64,000 bases of DNA from Shinisaurus crocodilurus (GCA_021292165.1 CM037880.1:178457085-178521084), one strand, 5' to 3'; positions 22,001 through 37,000 are shown, numbered from the stretch's first letter. Notes: generated from the letters alone by a model not told the origin. Made by a program: numbers and translations.

Positions 22001-25000
22001 TCTTGTAGACTCTGCCTGCTGACTTCCTTCTTCCTGTGTTTTTCTAAATTGCCAGTCCCTGGGGAAGGGGTTAACCTCCACAGGCACCATACCAGATGAG
22101 TTACTAGATTCCTCTGGGAAATATCAGAATGACACTTGGAACAACAAAAAGAAGGGCAGTTGGAGAGGCAACTGGGAGGAAGTGAGTACAGGGCAGAGGC
22201 TGTCAGCAGTGTTCGGAGCTGATCTTTTGCACTGGGTTCCAGGGCTGTAAGGGTCAGGCTGCCTAGGTCCTTTTATTTATTTATTATATTAATACCCCGC
22301 CTTTTTTCCTGCAAGGAACCCAAGGCGGCTTACATAATCCTCCTCCTCCTCTCCATTTTATCCTCACAACAACCCTGTGAGGTAGGTTAGGCTGAGAGGC
22401 AGTGACTGGCCCAAAGTCTCCCAGTGAGTTTCATGGCCGAGCGGGGACTAGAACCCGGATCTCCCGAGTCTCAGTCCAACACTCTCACCACTACGCCACA
22501 CTGGCTCTTGTGCCATCCCTGAAGATTAGTCAGAGGTGACTAGGTCTTTGGACTGGAGGCATGGTGGGGAGAAGCTTAACAGTAGTTCTCAGAGCTGGTT
22601 TGTGAAAGCTCTGTGAGGCTTGAGACGACCAAGTAGTCATATGTGGCGTGTGGATACATACTTTTCATTGGGGAAAAGAGGAACATTACACTCTGTTGCA
22701 GGGATGGGGACTCGGACTCGAGGACTCGACTCGTGAGTCGGACTGAGTCCTCCCTCTGACTCGACTCGGACTCGAGTCCCAATATTTTTAATGGGACTCG
22801 AGACTCGACTCGGGACTCGAGACCAAGGACTCTTCAACATCCCTGGGCTGTGCCAGAAGGAGTGGAGAGGAGAGTGATTGCCAGCGAAGAGCGCATGGAA
22901 GCGAGGTGTGCCACTGCTCAGCCACTATGGACGGCTACCAGGAGTGCAGCCCCAACAGTGTGTCAAGATTTATTTTGATTGATGTGTTGCGTACTTGGGA
23001 GAGGCAGAAGAAGGACCTGAGATTACTCTGTGTGGCTGCTCTGAGTGTGAAGTAGCCTTATTTTGTTGGGGAAAACCCCCATTGATTTTAATAGGGACTT
23101 GTGGAGTCAGCTTTGGGAGTGACTCGTGACTCGTGACTCATGAGTCACCGTTTTGGACCAAGGACTCGGACTCGGACTCGAGACTTGGGTCCAAAGACTC
23201 GTGACTCGACTCGTGACTCGAGACCAAGGACTCTTCAACATCCCTGCTCTGTTGTTACTTCTCCTTTTCCTGAGGAGGAAACATTGCCCTGGCTTATTTT
23301 ATTATTTATTAGTGATTATGGACCCAGCTTTGCACAGGTAGGAATAGCCCTTAGTTTGATACAGCGAAGGCCTCAGGCAAACTTACACAGCCGTCAGAGT
23401 TGGACACATGGTAGTCACCCTATCTGAGTGAAGCCACACCTGCTGGCGCCTCTAGGTATAGGATTGCAGGCTTGGAGATACTAATGTTTTCTGGCTGGCA
23501 TTTAATTGAGCCTTTCAGGGAAGAGGCACTGTTTTGAAGAGCAAAAGACAGGTGAACAAGCATGTTTCAATGATGAAGAGGAGAAGCAAGTCCAGGGAGC
23601 TCTTGTCAGTGGGCTCCAGCAGATGCCCAGCCATACCTACCCTTGATGCAGGCCCTGTTGGGGAGAGGTCATAGCTCAATGGTAGAGCATATACCTTTTC
23701 CTGAAAAAGGTCTCAGGTTCAATCCATGGCATCTCCACTTAAAAGGATCAGGGAGCAGGTGAGGGGAAAGACCTCTGCCTTGGAGACTCTGGAGAGCTGC
23801 TGCTGGTCAAAGTAGGCCCTGGGCTAGATGACAGACAAGTAATCTGACCTGGCATGGCAGTTTCCTATGTCCCATTTTATTTGATCTTTACTCTTTAAGC
23901 GATTCTGATGGGGACTTGTCTCCTCCTCCTCCTCCTTCTTCTTTAACTGTATTCACAGGCCTGAAAGAAAAACTGAGCAGCCAATGTGTGAAGAACATGA
24001 AGATGAGAAAATTAACATTTATTGCCTGAATTGTGAAGTGCCCACATGCTCAATGTGCAAAGTTTTTGGCGCTCATAAAGATTGCCAGGTTGCTCCACTC
24101 ACAAATGTTTACCAAAGGCAGAAGGTAAAACAAAAAACTTCTTAAGGAATTTTCATCAATAGAGTTCTGGTGGCTTTTTAAAAAAACAAGCAACCATAAT
24201 AAAAGGCTCTACCCTAAGATCCTAGTTTCATTTGTCCTATTTATAAAAAATCATTAGAAGTGCATGGGGGTGATTATGTGGGAAACTGAGAAGTAGAAAG
24301 GCCTCACCAAGGCCATCTTGTCGAGCTCCTGTGCCCCAGCAAAATCTTTTTGACTTCTCTAAATCCATGCAATCTGCTGTTAGAATTGGCACACGCATTA
24401 CAACCAACATTGTAGACTGGCCTCTTGCATGGAGAATCTCCACAGCCATCCCAGTGGCCAGCCCAACCAGGAATGAGTGGCACAGGCATGGAGATGCCCC
24501 ATGCAATCGGAACAGTCCAAATGATGACTTGAGCAGCTTTCAGACATCATGGTCATCCAAATGAAGCTGTTATCCCATGGAAGCATTTGCTGTGTTTCCC
24601 ACATAACTGCCATAATGCATGAAGTGTACCTGTGATAAACGTGCCTAGTTTCTCCAGCCTTTGCTCATGTGACCTGTCAAAGTGAACTCACTATCAGGGC
24701 TGACTCCAGATTTGAGATGGTCCTTGGCGAAGTACCCTCTGGTGGGGCCCTTCCTACATCAGTGGGTTCCCCTGGCACTGTGGGCTTACCTGGTGGCAGC
24801 GGCAGGTAGCAGCACTCCAATGGAATGGCCATTTTAATTTTCCACAATGCTCCTGATGTAGCATTGCTCCAGGGCATTGTAGGGCATTGTAGACCCATAC
24901 TGTGTGTGTGTGTGTCCGTCCATCCATGTCCATTTTAATTCCCCACAATACCCTGGAGTGATGCTAGGGGCATTGTAGGAAATAAAAATGGTGCCTTTCC

Positions 25001-28000
25001 AATCCAGCAACCCACCACTCATCAAATCAGAGCACTGATTTAATCAGGGTCCAGGACAGGCATAAGCAATGGGCCCATGTGGGGTGCTGGGCCCTCAGCT
25101 GCAGCCCTGTGCTAATTATCTTTATGTGCTACTTACTGACTTTATGACAATTGTATTTGCTCTCCTCTGGAACCTTCTCTGTTTGTCTGTGGCTTTCTTT
25201 AAAAATGGTGACCAAATGTTCTTGAAGCCTAGTTTCAGGCTCTGACCCATATTCTAGATGTAAGAAAGAGAACATAGGTTTGTTTTCAAATCAGTAAATT
25301 TCCCTCTACTTTTCAATTAATAAAGGAAAGTTTTATATAGCCAGTAATTTCTTGGGTATGGAATAGAAAGGCTCAGCTATGCTTCCAGAATCCTTTGCTG
25401 CCATCTGTAAAAGGTCTGTTTATTTTTAACCCAGCATTCACTAAACAGCTGTTTATTTGGAATATCCTCATGAGAAATGCAACTCAATTTCTTGAAAGCC
25501 CTACTGGGGCTGCCACCAGACAGAGCCAGTTTTCAAGGACAGCCTTTGGATGGAGCCCATAATTATATTTATTTGTGAACACTAGAGCTGGGTAGATGCT
25601 TGGGGGGGGGGGGGGGAGAGAGCACCCAGTTGAATAAATTGGATACTGTCCATGGCTTCCTCCTATCTCCTTTCTGAGATAATTTATAAGAGAGTACGCT
25701 GAACAAAGGTATCTATAGAGGGCATCATGAATATACATATCAGTGTTTAGATTTCTGCCAGAGATAATGTAAAATAAATAAATAAAATAGCTAAATATAT
25801 ATCTCCTCCCAAGTTGCAACATTTAAGAGACAGTTTGAGTACTGTGTATTCAAAGCAAAAATCCCAGCAAACATTGTGAGCAATTCAGAGGCTAGAAATA
25901 CCTAGCATGGAACAGTGTAGAAATAATTTCAGAAGGACAGTGAAAATTTTAATCATACAATATTCCTAAATAGGAAAAGGAGATCCTTCAGGCTGCAATC
26001 GTATAGATACGTACCTGTGAGAGAATCCCAATGCATTCAGTGGGGCTTACTTCTCAGTAGACATTATAGGATTCCACTGTCAATTAAATACGTTCTGTTG
26101 CAGTAGCTTCATCTGCTACAAAAGTATATTATTGGGCAATTTTATTTATCTGGGGTTTTCAAAAGTAGGTTTGCTTGTATCTTCCAATAGTAAAGTATGC
26201 ACACTTTTCCAGTACCCTTTTAGATATTTTCTTTGCGGGGGAGAGGGGAATCATGCTAGCAGCTAACAATAAGCCCACAATGTTTTAAATTCTTCCAAAG
26301 TATATTCGTGTTTATTTTACATTATAGTCTGAACTCAGTGATGGCATTGCAGTACTAGTAGGAAGTAATGACAGAGTGCAAGGAATCGTAACTCAGCTGG
26401 AAGAAACCTGCAGAACAGTTGAGGTAAGCAACACAGTTTGCAGAACAGTTTAGGTAAGCAAAACTGTTGAATTCTGTTTTCTGACATTGTGCAGGCTGAA
26501 ATGGCTTATTTGAGATGTTTTATTTCATATACACCAAGCAGTGTGTATGAAGAATTGCCCATTTTCAGGTTGCACAGAGCCTTTCTTTCTGACTGAGGAA
26601 TAGTCCTGTGCTGCTCAAAGGCTTGCTATCTTACGCAACTAGCACAATCTATCTAATAAAATGCACCATCTTAATAATTTTCCAATTTATTTGGGGCAAC
26701 CCTGGTTAGGGTGTGCAACAAGATGAGGCCAGGAATAACAGACTGTGTCTCATGACAGAAGAGTGTATAAGGCAAGGGACATGTTTAGTAAACAAACCCA
26801 GATAACACTGGCAAGTGCACTAGGCCACACCACACCCACAGAGGCAGGACTCACCAGTTAATATGAACTGCAGCCACCCCTGGCCCTACCATTAGAAGGT
26901 GCTGGGAGGAGTCAGCAAAGTGTTGGAGGAGAGAACTGTGTGCCAAGCAGCCTGCCCTGTGCCTGCTACCTTCAGGCGTGCTGGAGGGTGCTGCTGTCCC
27001 CTCATCAGTGTTGAAGAAAATATCAGTTGCCAGCCCAGTCAACTTTTGAACATGGAATGGTAGGAGGCACCATCTTGCTCTTCTCCTCAGACAGCAAAAT
27101 GTCTTGGGCTGGCCCTGATAGCAACTCATAAACCACTTACTCCAGAGCAATTGCACTGACTTTAATAGGACCAATTTGAAAATTTGGATTTTAGTCTTGG
27201 ACTTCAGGCATTACAAATTCTCTTGAAGACCAGCCAGTAAGCTTGAGTTGTATGTAATGATATAGATGATAAAGAATGGTAATCAGTGCTTCACTCCCCC
27301 CAGTTTTAGCCAAATCATAACCCTCCTGTAGTCTTCTAAAAGCTATAGGTAACAGGGCCACCACAAAAAGTAAGTGGGCCAGACCCTCTCTCCCTTCCTC
27401 CTTCTGGTCAACAGTCAAATAGTCAACATCCCACTGGGAGAGTATGTGTTGATTGGGCAGGAAGGACTTACATGATTTTCCTCACTTCTGCGGTCACATT
27501 ATTCACATGTATGAGATGTGGCTTCCATGCTGTTGGTTGAGTGTCTGAAGGGACCTAATTCTATCAGGATATTGGCCCAGTTACACTCCAGGCCAACAGT
27601 CAAAAGATTTGGCCCTTAAAGTCAGAGTTGACTTCAGGTTTGAAGGGACCCTGGGCAAAGGAAGACTCCAGTAGCCCCCCTCCTATGATGATGGGCTCCA
27701 GTGGGCTTACCTAGTCTTAGTGGTGGGAGTGGTGGTCAGAAGCAGCTCGGAGGTCAGTGCCTGGTGGCTTGGAGCCACCAGTTAAATTTCCCAGAATGCC
27801 TCTGATGTGGTCTCACTCTGGGGTATCGTGAGAAATTAAATGGTGTCCCTAAGCGGAGGCCGACTCCAGGTTTGAAGGAGCAAACATCAGTGCAGTGGTG
27901 GGCTCTGTCTTAGTGCTGTGACCCCAGGATGTTGCCCAATAATCTTGGTTCATTCTGGCTTAACATTAAAGGATATAGTGAAAACAACTGCTGATAGACA

Positions 28001-31000
28001 TACTGAAGTTTTCCATTGCAAAGTAAAGTCTTTCTCAAAGGGTTAATTGCCTACTGTTGCCAGGCCTACACTGACCTTGGTTAACGACCTGCTTTTTGCC
28101 GCCATCTTACATCAGGAGTCATAACTCCCATGAGAGTCAATTAGAGAGTCTCAGTGCTTAATTGGAACACCACCTGGTTTGCTGACTCTACGCCCTTATT
28201 CCGGAGAGGTCAGTAAAGGCATCTGAAACTTGCCACTCCTCTCATGACATTTTTCAGACGCAAGAAATGGCATTTCTCTTTCAAGATAAGATGTCAAGCT
28301 TGATATGATGCTAATCATATGTAGGTTTGCTACCCCCACCCTGCAGTGCTTTTTTAAAAACCTGAAGCAGCTGTCCAGACTGCAGTCTCCAACAGGAGAT
28401 GGGGGTGGAGAAGCATCTTCACCCTTTCTTCTCTGCTGGGTTTCCATCTTTAAATCACCCCCCTCCCTAGCTGATCATGGCCCCATGGTGGAAGGGCCAA
28501 AAGCTTCTGGGAGGGGGCAATTTGGAGATGGGAAACTGACAGAAAATAAAGATGCCCCTCTTTGCCACCCCTGCATGCTAGTCTGCCATGCGTAGTTTGA
28601 ACCTGTTAGCACCGCTGACTTTGTTCTAGACTTTGCATGTTAAAGTAGACAGTAACAAACAATTCTTGCTATCTTTAGCTATAAGGAGTCGGCTTGTAAC
28701 AAGTCAGACTGTAGATAGCAGGAGGAACGCATATTGATAATGCAGAGTATAAAACATGTAGACAATATGCAATCTTTGTGGGCTGAGGGAGTCTCTAAGA
28801 TGACATATATCACACTTTGTCTCTCTGCTGCAGCAGACTGACATGGCTGCTCTTTGGGATCTTGCATCTGTGGAATAGGTAGGTAGGGCTGCCTGGTTGC
28901 CCCTCAGGGGATCCACACTCAACTTTTAAATTCCTGGATGCAGCAGGAAATGAGGCAGCCTGCTCATTCCTCCCCTGTTCCTGTCAACCATCCCCTTGCA
29001 CAGCATGCTGAATGTGGCGCCAGGGCCAGGGCCAAACTTCTGGGTGCCACGGTGCTGCCAAAGGCCTCGGGCCCCTCCTCCCCCCCCCGCTTTCTCCACC
29101 ACTGCTGCCACCGCCTGCCCCCTCCTGCTGCTCTGGCTAAACAGAGAATGGGCAGCTGTTCCAGAGGACAAATAAAACCAGGAGAGAACTGGGGGGCAGG
29201 AGAGGTTGCAGCTGCCTCAGAGAAATGAAAGGTAGAGAACAGTTCTCTGGGTTGCAGCTCAGCAGCCCACAGGAGGCATCAAATAGGAACACTGGCTTTC
29301 GTGGGGCTGGCCTCACAAATGCGATGGATAGTGCTTTTTTCCTTCGTAAGGGGTTTACTATGATAGCATTGAATTTGTCTTGCAGGCACAAATGCCTTTA
29401 ATGAAGCCCTTGGAAAATCTTTGCAACAGTAATTAAAACCAAAATACTCATACATATTCTAGGCAACTGGAGCAGTATTGTGAGAAGGATTGAGGTTGAT
29501 ACTAGATGAGATACAGAAGATCTCTGTTCAGGAACTCCTGCATTTATGTAGCAACTGTAGGAGGCTGACTGGGATTGGGACCATGGCATTGGGAGAGGTG
29601 ATTAGCTCTTTCCTCCCATGTTGCTATCCCAATTAAAATCCCACCCTGAACGCTGCTATTTGCCCCATGGATGGAAAACATATAGTTATCATCATGGTGT
29701 CAGTATGTTTTCCTCCATGGGGCAAATAGGAGCTTTGGGAGGAATTTTAATCAGGAAAATTGCAGGAGGTGAAGGGTTAAACCTCCCAGCACAATTGTTC
29801 AGATCCAATTCAGAGGACACCATGGTACTTTTTTTTATTTTAACTGCAGGCATTACTGATCATGCCATTTCCCATGTCACATCCAGCTCCGCCCTCCGTA
29901 GAAAGTCTGACACACAATACTGAAAGAACCCATTTCTCTCATGCCTGTATACCAAAAGAAGAAACAATTAAAATTATTAAACCACCATCCCCAAGTGAAA
30001 AGTTGTAAATGAAAAACCAAATTAAAGAATGCTTAAATTTCAACATCTTCTGGTTCTAATTGGCAGAAAAATCCATCGCAGCTCTTTATGTTGCCAAAGC
30101 ACAGAAGAGGAAATAATTTACCAAAGATGGTTCAAAGTCTCTAAAACTCCTGAGCCAAGGAAAGAAAAAAAATATATTAGCAGTTAAAAGTTAAAACGTT
30201 GTTGTCAGGGAGGCTTTGCATTGCAAGGATGAAATTGGTTGCTATCAGGAGTTTGCAGACAGAAATGAGCCTTTCAAGTAAGTTGACTGTAGAAATTAGA
30301 ATCAGACCAAAGCAGAGGCTCCTTAACATTGAAGCTTTAACAAACTTAAACAAAACCAAGACCTCAAAAGATTTACTGAGAATGATACATTAAGAAACAG
30401 AAGCAATCTCCAAGGCCAATGTCGTGTCTTTCCAACAATGACTCACTTACGAGCAATGCTCACTTTTTCAACTGCCTGCTTTCCAGATTTAAGTTGAGAG
30501 ATGGAGATGCTCATAAATCCTTTCACCTTCATAGCGTTTAATAGGCTTTGCATCCATAAATAACCCAAGAGATTCTGGAAAACAGCCTTCATGGTGTTTT
30601 CCATATTTAGTATATATTTATTATTTAGACCAGCCTTCCCTAACCTGATGTGATCCAGATGTGCTGTACCACAATTCCCAACATCGGGAATGCTATCTGT
30701 TGTAGTCCAACACATCTGGCTGGCACCAGGTTGGGGAAGGCTGATTTAGACAATTATATTCCGTCCTTGTAGTGTTTTTGCACTACTTGGAGGGGCTTAC
30801 AACAGTTAAAATACAACAATTCTGTAATAAAACAATATAAAACTAACCAATATAAAACAAACCACCACAGATTAAAGCTCCAAACAGGATTCACCATATA
30901 GAACCTAATCAGACTAGAAGGCCAAATATTTGCTGGGACAGAAAAGTTCTCACCGATCGGCAGAAAGCAATGAGGGAGGGGGGCCAATGAATCTCATGAG

Positions 31001-34000
31001 GACAGGTATTCCATAGTCTTTGTTTGGCCACTGAGAAGGCCCTTTCTCTCCTTCCAACTAATCATGGCTTCACCACCAGTGGGATACAAAGAAGGGCTTC
31101 TCCATCAGATCTTAGGAAGCTGACAGGCTAATATGGGAGTAAGTATCAGTGCAGTTATTCTTGATTTCACGTGACCTTTCTGTCCACAAGACATAAGTTT
31201 GACTTTGACATTTATCAAACTGAAAGAATCACCTGGAACTGAGCAGCACGCAACCCTCTTCATGTTCTGGTTAACGATATGGGCTGCAATCTTTTGCACT
31301 GCTGAGTCAAAGAGATTTAGGCAGCCTGTGTGTGGGGTTCCTGTGTTGTTTATTAAGACAGAATATTTTCTGACCTTTCTTAAATTAGCTGACTGAAAAC
31401 TTTGAACAAGGCACAGCTACCAAAATAGATGATTTGTAGTTTCAAATGGGAAGGCAGATCCTGCTAAGCTATATTTAGCTTCCATAATCTGCTACACAAG
31501 GTTTTTGAGTCATTGATTTATGTGAAGGAAAAACATATTAGACTAATACAAATTTAATGTATATGATGTGACCTGAGAGTAATCATATGTAGGCATAAAA
31601 GTCTACCAACTGGGAGAAAATACTTTAAAAAGCGGATACATTTCATATTTTAAAAACGTGCTATACAATTAGGATATTTCTATTCTTGGCTTTTAAAAAT
31701 ATTTGTCATATTTAGCACAACAATTTACAGTATTGTAGTTTTGATATATTAAGCCAGGATTTCCCAAGGTATGTCTATACATTGTGAAGCAATCTCATCC
31801 CTCCATCATTATTTTGGAACACTCAAGACTAGAAACTCTCCCTTCAGTTGCCTAGCACCTGGGAAACATTATTTTTCAAACACATTTTAGAGAATCATAG
31901 CAGCTCCTTGGCCTTTAAATGCTACTGTTCGGGATTTTTTTAAATAAAAAAACCCACTTGCTCAGAAAAATATTTATTTTACTAAAAGCAATTCCTGGCA
32001 TTTATGGAAATAAAAAAAAATGCAGGTAAGTAACATAATGCTTTTTAACATGAAGCCAATTATTCATTCACAGGAATGCTGCAAAAGGCAGAAGGAGCAA
32101 CTATGTGAGAAATTTGATTATTTGTACTCAATATTGGAAGAAAGAAAAAGTGAGATGACGCAAATAATCACTAGGAGCCAAGAGGAGAAACTGGAACATG
32201 TCCGGTCTCTGATGAAAAAGTATGCAGACCATTTGGAGACAGTGTCAAAACTTGTGGAATCAGGCATCCAGTTTATGGAAGAGCCAGAAATGGCAGTATT
32301 TTTACAGGTATGTTATAGAAGGATCCAAAAAGCAAGAAGAATATAGCATCTTGCACATTCTAACAATTTATTTATTTATTTATTGCATTTTTATCCTGCC
32401 TTTCAGCAAAAAAGGCTCCCAGAGCGGCTTACAAAGAGAAGAAATAAGACAGTCCCTGCCCTCAGGCTTACAGTCTAAAAGACATGACACAAAAGGAAAG
32501 GGGATTGAGAGGGAGGAGGAATAAAGCAAATTCAGGCACTAGATTCTTAGTTGCAAAGTTCAGCAGGTCATTGAGTTGGATCTAAACACAGTAGAAGGGC
32601 TGCTGCTTCCTCTTCCTTTGAAGTCCTCAGCAGTGACAGTTGGTAGCAGGAAGTGGTGGAGGTGGGGTGTCTCTTAGCTGGAGCTGTATCCAGGCAGGAT
32701 GGAGGGTTCCTGACTGCTGCTTCCTCTCCCTCTGATGGAACTAACTCTTCCCATGTCTTTTTTGTGCAGTGCCCAGAGACTGTCCATGCAGATAGGGGTC
32801 CTCTTCTTACCACTGACCAAAAATTATCATTTTAGTATCTGTCGCACTCTACTCAGCAATGAGGTTTCTGGAGTATCTAACTAGCTATGTGGTATTTATA
32901 GACTTGGGTTTTTTTTCCCCCCTCCATTGATTCTGGAAATATTCTATTCTTGTACCATGTATACCAGTGGAAGACCGCCAACCTGGTCTTCTGCGCGGGT
33001 TCAATACTAAGGGGGTAGCGAGTCCTGGGGGCGGGCCTTCTCCGAGGCCCCCCAGCGACTATCACCCTTAGCCTAGAACAAAGGGATAACTTATAGCCAC
33101 AAAAGTATCTTTTATAAAACAAGTTTATTTACAAAATGACCTTCACAAACCCAGACACACGCCAGCAATACAGCTTATCAGTACAGCACAAAGTAGCAAG
33201 CAAGAAGTCTCAAGGACACCGTGATTTCAGGGCTCTCAGCTAGTTAGTTCAGCTCGGGCTCCAGCAGAGGCCCGGTCAACCGCATGCTGCTAGCTGGGTT
33301 CCCGGCGGAGGTCCGGTCTACCCAAGCGGCTAGCTGGGTTCCCGGCGGAGGTCCGGTCTACCCAAGCGGCTAGTGAGTGATTTCAGCTTGGTTGCCCGGG
33401 GGTCCGGTCAACCTCAAGCGGCCAGTGATTTCAGCTTGGTTTCCCGGGGGTCCAGTCAACCCAAGCGGCCAGTGATTTCAGCTAGCTGGAGCACGCCGGG
33501 TGCTGCTACCCGGGGTTGCCGATCCCTTTGTTCCCTTACCCCAAGCATGGGGCAAGACTGCTGATCAGGTCCAACAACTCAGTTCCCTTGCGCAGGGTGT
33601 TTTATACCTTGGGTTTCAGGTAGCCCCCCCTCTGAATAGGTGGGTGCCAATCGGTGGGTTGCCACCCTCCTCAGTGGGGGCCAATAGTGGTTCCACCTCC
33701 AGGTGGGTGGCCTAGGTGGTGCACCTCCTAGGGGTGGGTCCCCTGAGACTCTTATGCTCCTGTGGGATGCTTTTTATGGGTGCCGAATGGCAAGTATCAA
33801 CCTCAGAGCTTGATACGGGGAGTTTCATGCAATGTGTTGTCGTTGTCTTGGGAGACAGTGGTTAGCGGTTTTAGTTGGCTTTTCACAATACCTAACATAA
33901 GTTCAAAGACATTAAGGGTGCAATCCTATGTATGTTTAGACAGAAAAAAGGCCTACAACTCCCAGCATGGCCTAGCCAGCATTGCTGGGAGTTGTAGGCT

Positions 34001-37000
34001 TTTTTTCTGTCTAAACTTGCATAGGATTGTACCTTAAGTTAATCTCTTAAACAAAGAGAAGATCAGTTTTCTTTAAACAGAAAACATCTCTAAGCTAGTA
34101 TGGTTGTCCAGGGGTGAATAGAGGTGACCATTTGCCAAACAATTACTTAACATTGTGTGCATGCAGCCCACTATCTCAAAAGTTGAAGTTATTGTGAATA
34201 TGTGATATGAAGCAAGGTGTATGGAAATGGCTTTGATTATATCACATTTTTGTCATCATGAGACTATTTTCCTCTGAGCCAAAGGTAGATGCATCTAAGT
34301 CAGTTATTTTTTGCATAAACTAATTCAAATGTTATAATTTGCACCTATTTTTAAAAAAATCTTTTTATATTCCCACTCATTGCCAATGGGAGCTAGGGCC
34401 TAAAGCCCATGGTGAGCTCAGATGTCTCTTATTTAAATGGACACAACCCCCCATTTCAGAAAATCACTGCTCCTACATCAGAAGGTAATGAATCTCTCTT
34501 ATTTCAGAACATGACAGATCTGCAAAGAGATGCCAGTACACTACAGTGTTTCATATGTTTGCAGTTTTGAGCTGGGAACTCCACCTACACCATTCTATTC
34601 ATAGACGTTATAGATGGAGTCAGGGCTGGATTAACCATTATGTTAGGTACACTAAAGCTTAGAGGCCCAGGTAAATTTAGTCACTTCATACAGTATAATT
34701 ATCTTGGAGTTTCCCAAAAGAAAAGTGTACATGCCCTGTTCCTTTATTTAAAATAAACCAACACCTTTCCTTTATATATATATTAAAAATCCCCTTATCA
34801 GTTTATAACAGATTATTATTTAACCCATTACTTTAGAGTGGAGCAGTGGCAATATTCACAACTGCAGGGAAATGTGGATTATTAGTAATCTGCTACAGTT
34901 TAGCCTAAGGAACAGAATGACTGTGCTTTCTATATTGGGGAAGGTGTTCAAGTTGGCATGTGGCATACAGGTTTAACAACAGCAATCCATTGCCTCCATG
35001 GGTGTGCCTGTGTGTGTGATATGTACAGGCATAGATATGCCTGTATATGAGTAGTCATAAAAATGTACCATATCAGTATGAATCAAAGCATCCAGGGCAG
35101 GAGTGGGGGGCTTTTGTCAAGCCCTTTCTAGAATTTCTAATCATGGTAGGAGTTTCAACTACTGCATTTGTTAAACATGTGTTCTAATACTTTGCTTAAG
35201 AATTCACTTGCAACCTATATGCCTAAAAAAGAATGATGTAAGAAGTTAATTTCATTTAATATATTTTGTTTTTCACAGAATGCCAAAGCGTTGCTACAAA
35301 AGTAAGTTCTTCCTTTTGAGAAAATGTGTGCCTTTCCACATTTATCATAAGCCACCAATATTCATAATGTTCCTTTGCCAAATCTAATGCAAATGACACA
35401 ATATCTTTTCTATTTTAGAATTATTCAAGCCTCTAAAGCATTTCAGATGAACAAAGTAGAGAATGGTTATGAAAATATGAGCCACTTCACAGTCAATCTC
35501 AATCGAGAAGAAAAGATAATAAGAGAAATTGACTTTTACAGAGGTACATTTTTTCTTTTTCAAAACCCAGTTGCTTTTGTTTTTTAACTGCGGAAATACA
35601 CAATTTTTGTGAAAGATATCCTGTCAGGAATATGATGGAGAGACCTTTTTTGACATTCCACAAATGTAACAAGCCATTTTACATGCTTCATAATCAAAAG
35701 TAAACTCTCATGAAGACTAACACAGCATACTGAAAATATAATTTTTCTTTAATAGAATCTGGGACATTGGCACTCATGTTGTACATAACCATTTTTCAAG
35801 AGTCAGATATTCTGTATACACCAAAGTTATTAACCTCTGTCTGGCCTGTTTATTTGACTAGGCAGAGGCACAGCAATTATTACCAATAGTGATGCATGGG
35901 AAAACATTTCCTTGAATAAAGGTGCTCATGTTATGCGATAAGAGAATGGGGCTTGATGGTATGTATTTACCCAGCCAGAAGGACTTAATTGCTACCAATG
36001 TCATTCTTCCGGTAATATTAACTCGCCAGGATAATTATGCCTACCTGGGAACGCAAAAAATAATAATATGTGTTTACATGATCATTGTGAAGAAAAGATT
36101 CTAGTACTCATGGAATTGGTTTGTATACCTAACGGTGGGGAGACCTTATTGGAGACCTTTTGCTGCATTTGAAGTTATTCCGAACTTCAGAGGTACTGGC
36201 ACTTTGCCCTATGTTGTTTTTCTCCATACACAAAAGTATATCTTATGCTAGGTGGAGACTGAGAGCCAAGACACTAGTCAGCTATTTCCACCACATTTGG
36301 GAGGCTTAGTATTAGCCTTCTTCAGTCAAAAAAGGAAGGCAGCTTATTCCATCTCCACACGTTGAACCAGGAACTTTGGCCATAGAAATGCCATTGACTG
36401 CAGCTATTTTGAGGAGATGCCCAGTCCAATGGCCAGTATATGGCCATTGGACTGGGAATGGCCCATTGATCTGCTTTAATCCATTGGGTTCATGAACTCT
36501 CTCTAGCATCATACCTCTCCTTAGGTAGCTCACTATAAACTAGTTTTGAAATAATCTTTCAGTACTTTGTGCTTTTATTGGGATGGTTACTTCCAGAAAG
36601 ATGAAGTCAGACACCATATATAAAGTGTGGAGGAAGTGGGTTAAGCCCACGATCCAGGGCAGTTTTTCAGGGAAGCAAAACTGCGTTCAAACTTCAAACC
36701 ACTTCCACCACACTAGACGTGCAGGGCGGTTGCATGTATCTTAAGCACATGCTTGCTCCATTCACTTCAAAAGTGGTGGTGTGGGGTCGGTTTGTTAGAT
36801 AAAAGAAGTGCACAGGGATGGGGAGTGAAACCCACCCCGTCACCACCTAACATTGCTGTATTGCAAACTACTTTTTAAGCAGTTTCCCCACAGCCCAGTT
36901 CCAATAATGGAAGGGAGGCAGGCAAAGAGAAAAATCACTTAAACCCATAAAGCATAAGTTCCAGTGTTTCCTAGAAGTCCTAGTCTATGGGGGAGGATTC

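Noticed and set aside
23660..23732. tRNA-Ala gene
   Set aside because: A and B boxes are present, but the anticodon arm is degenerate and the sequence continues into a SINE body.
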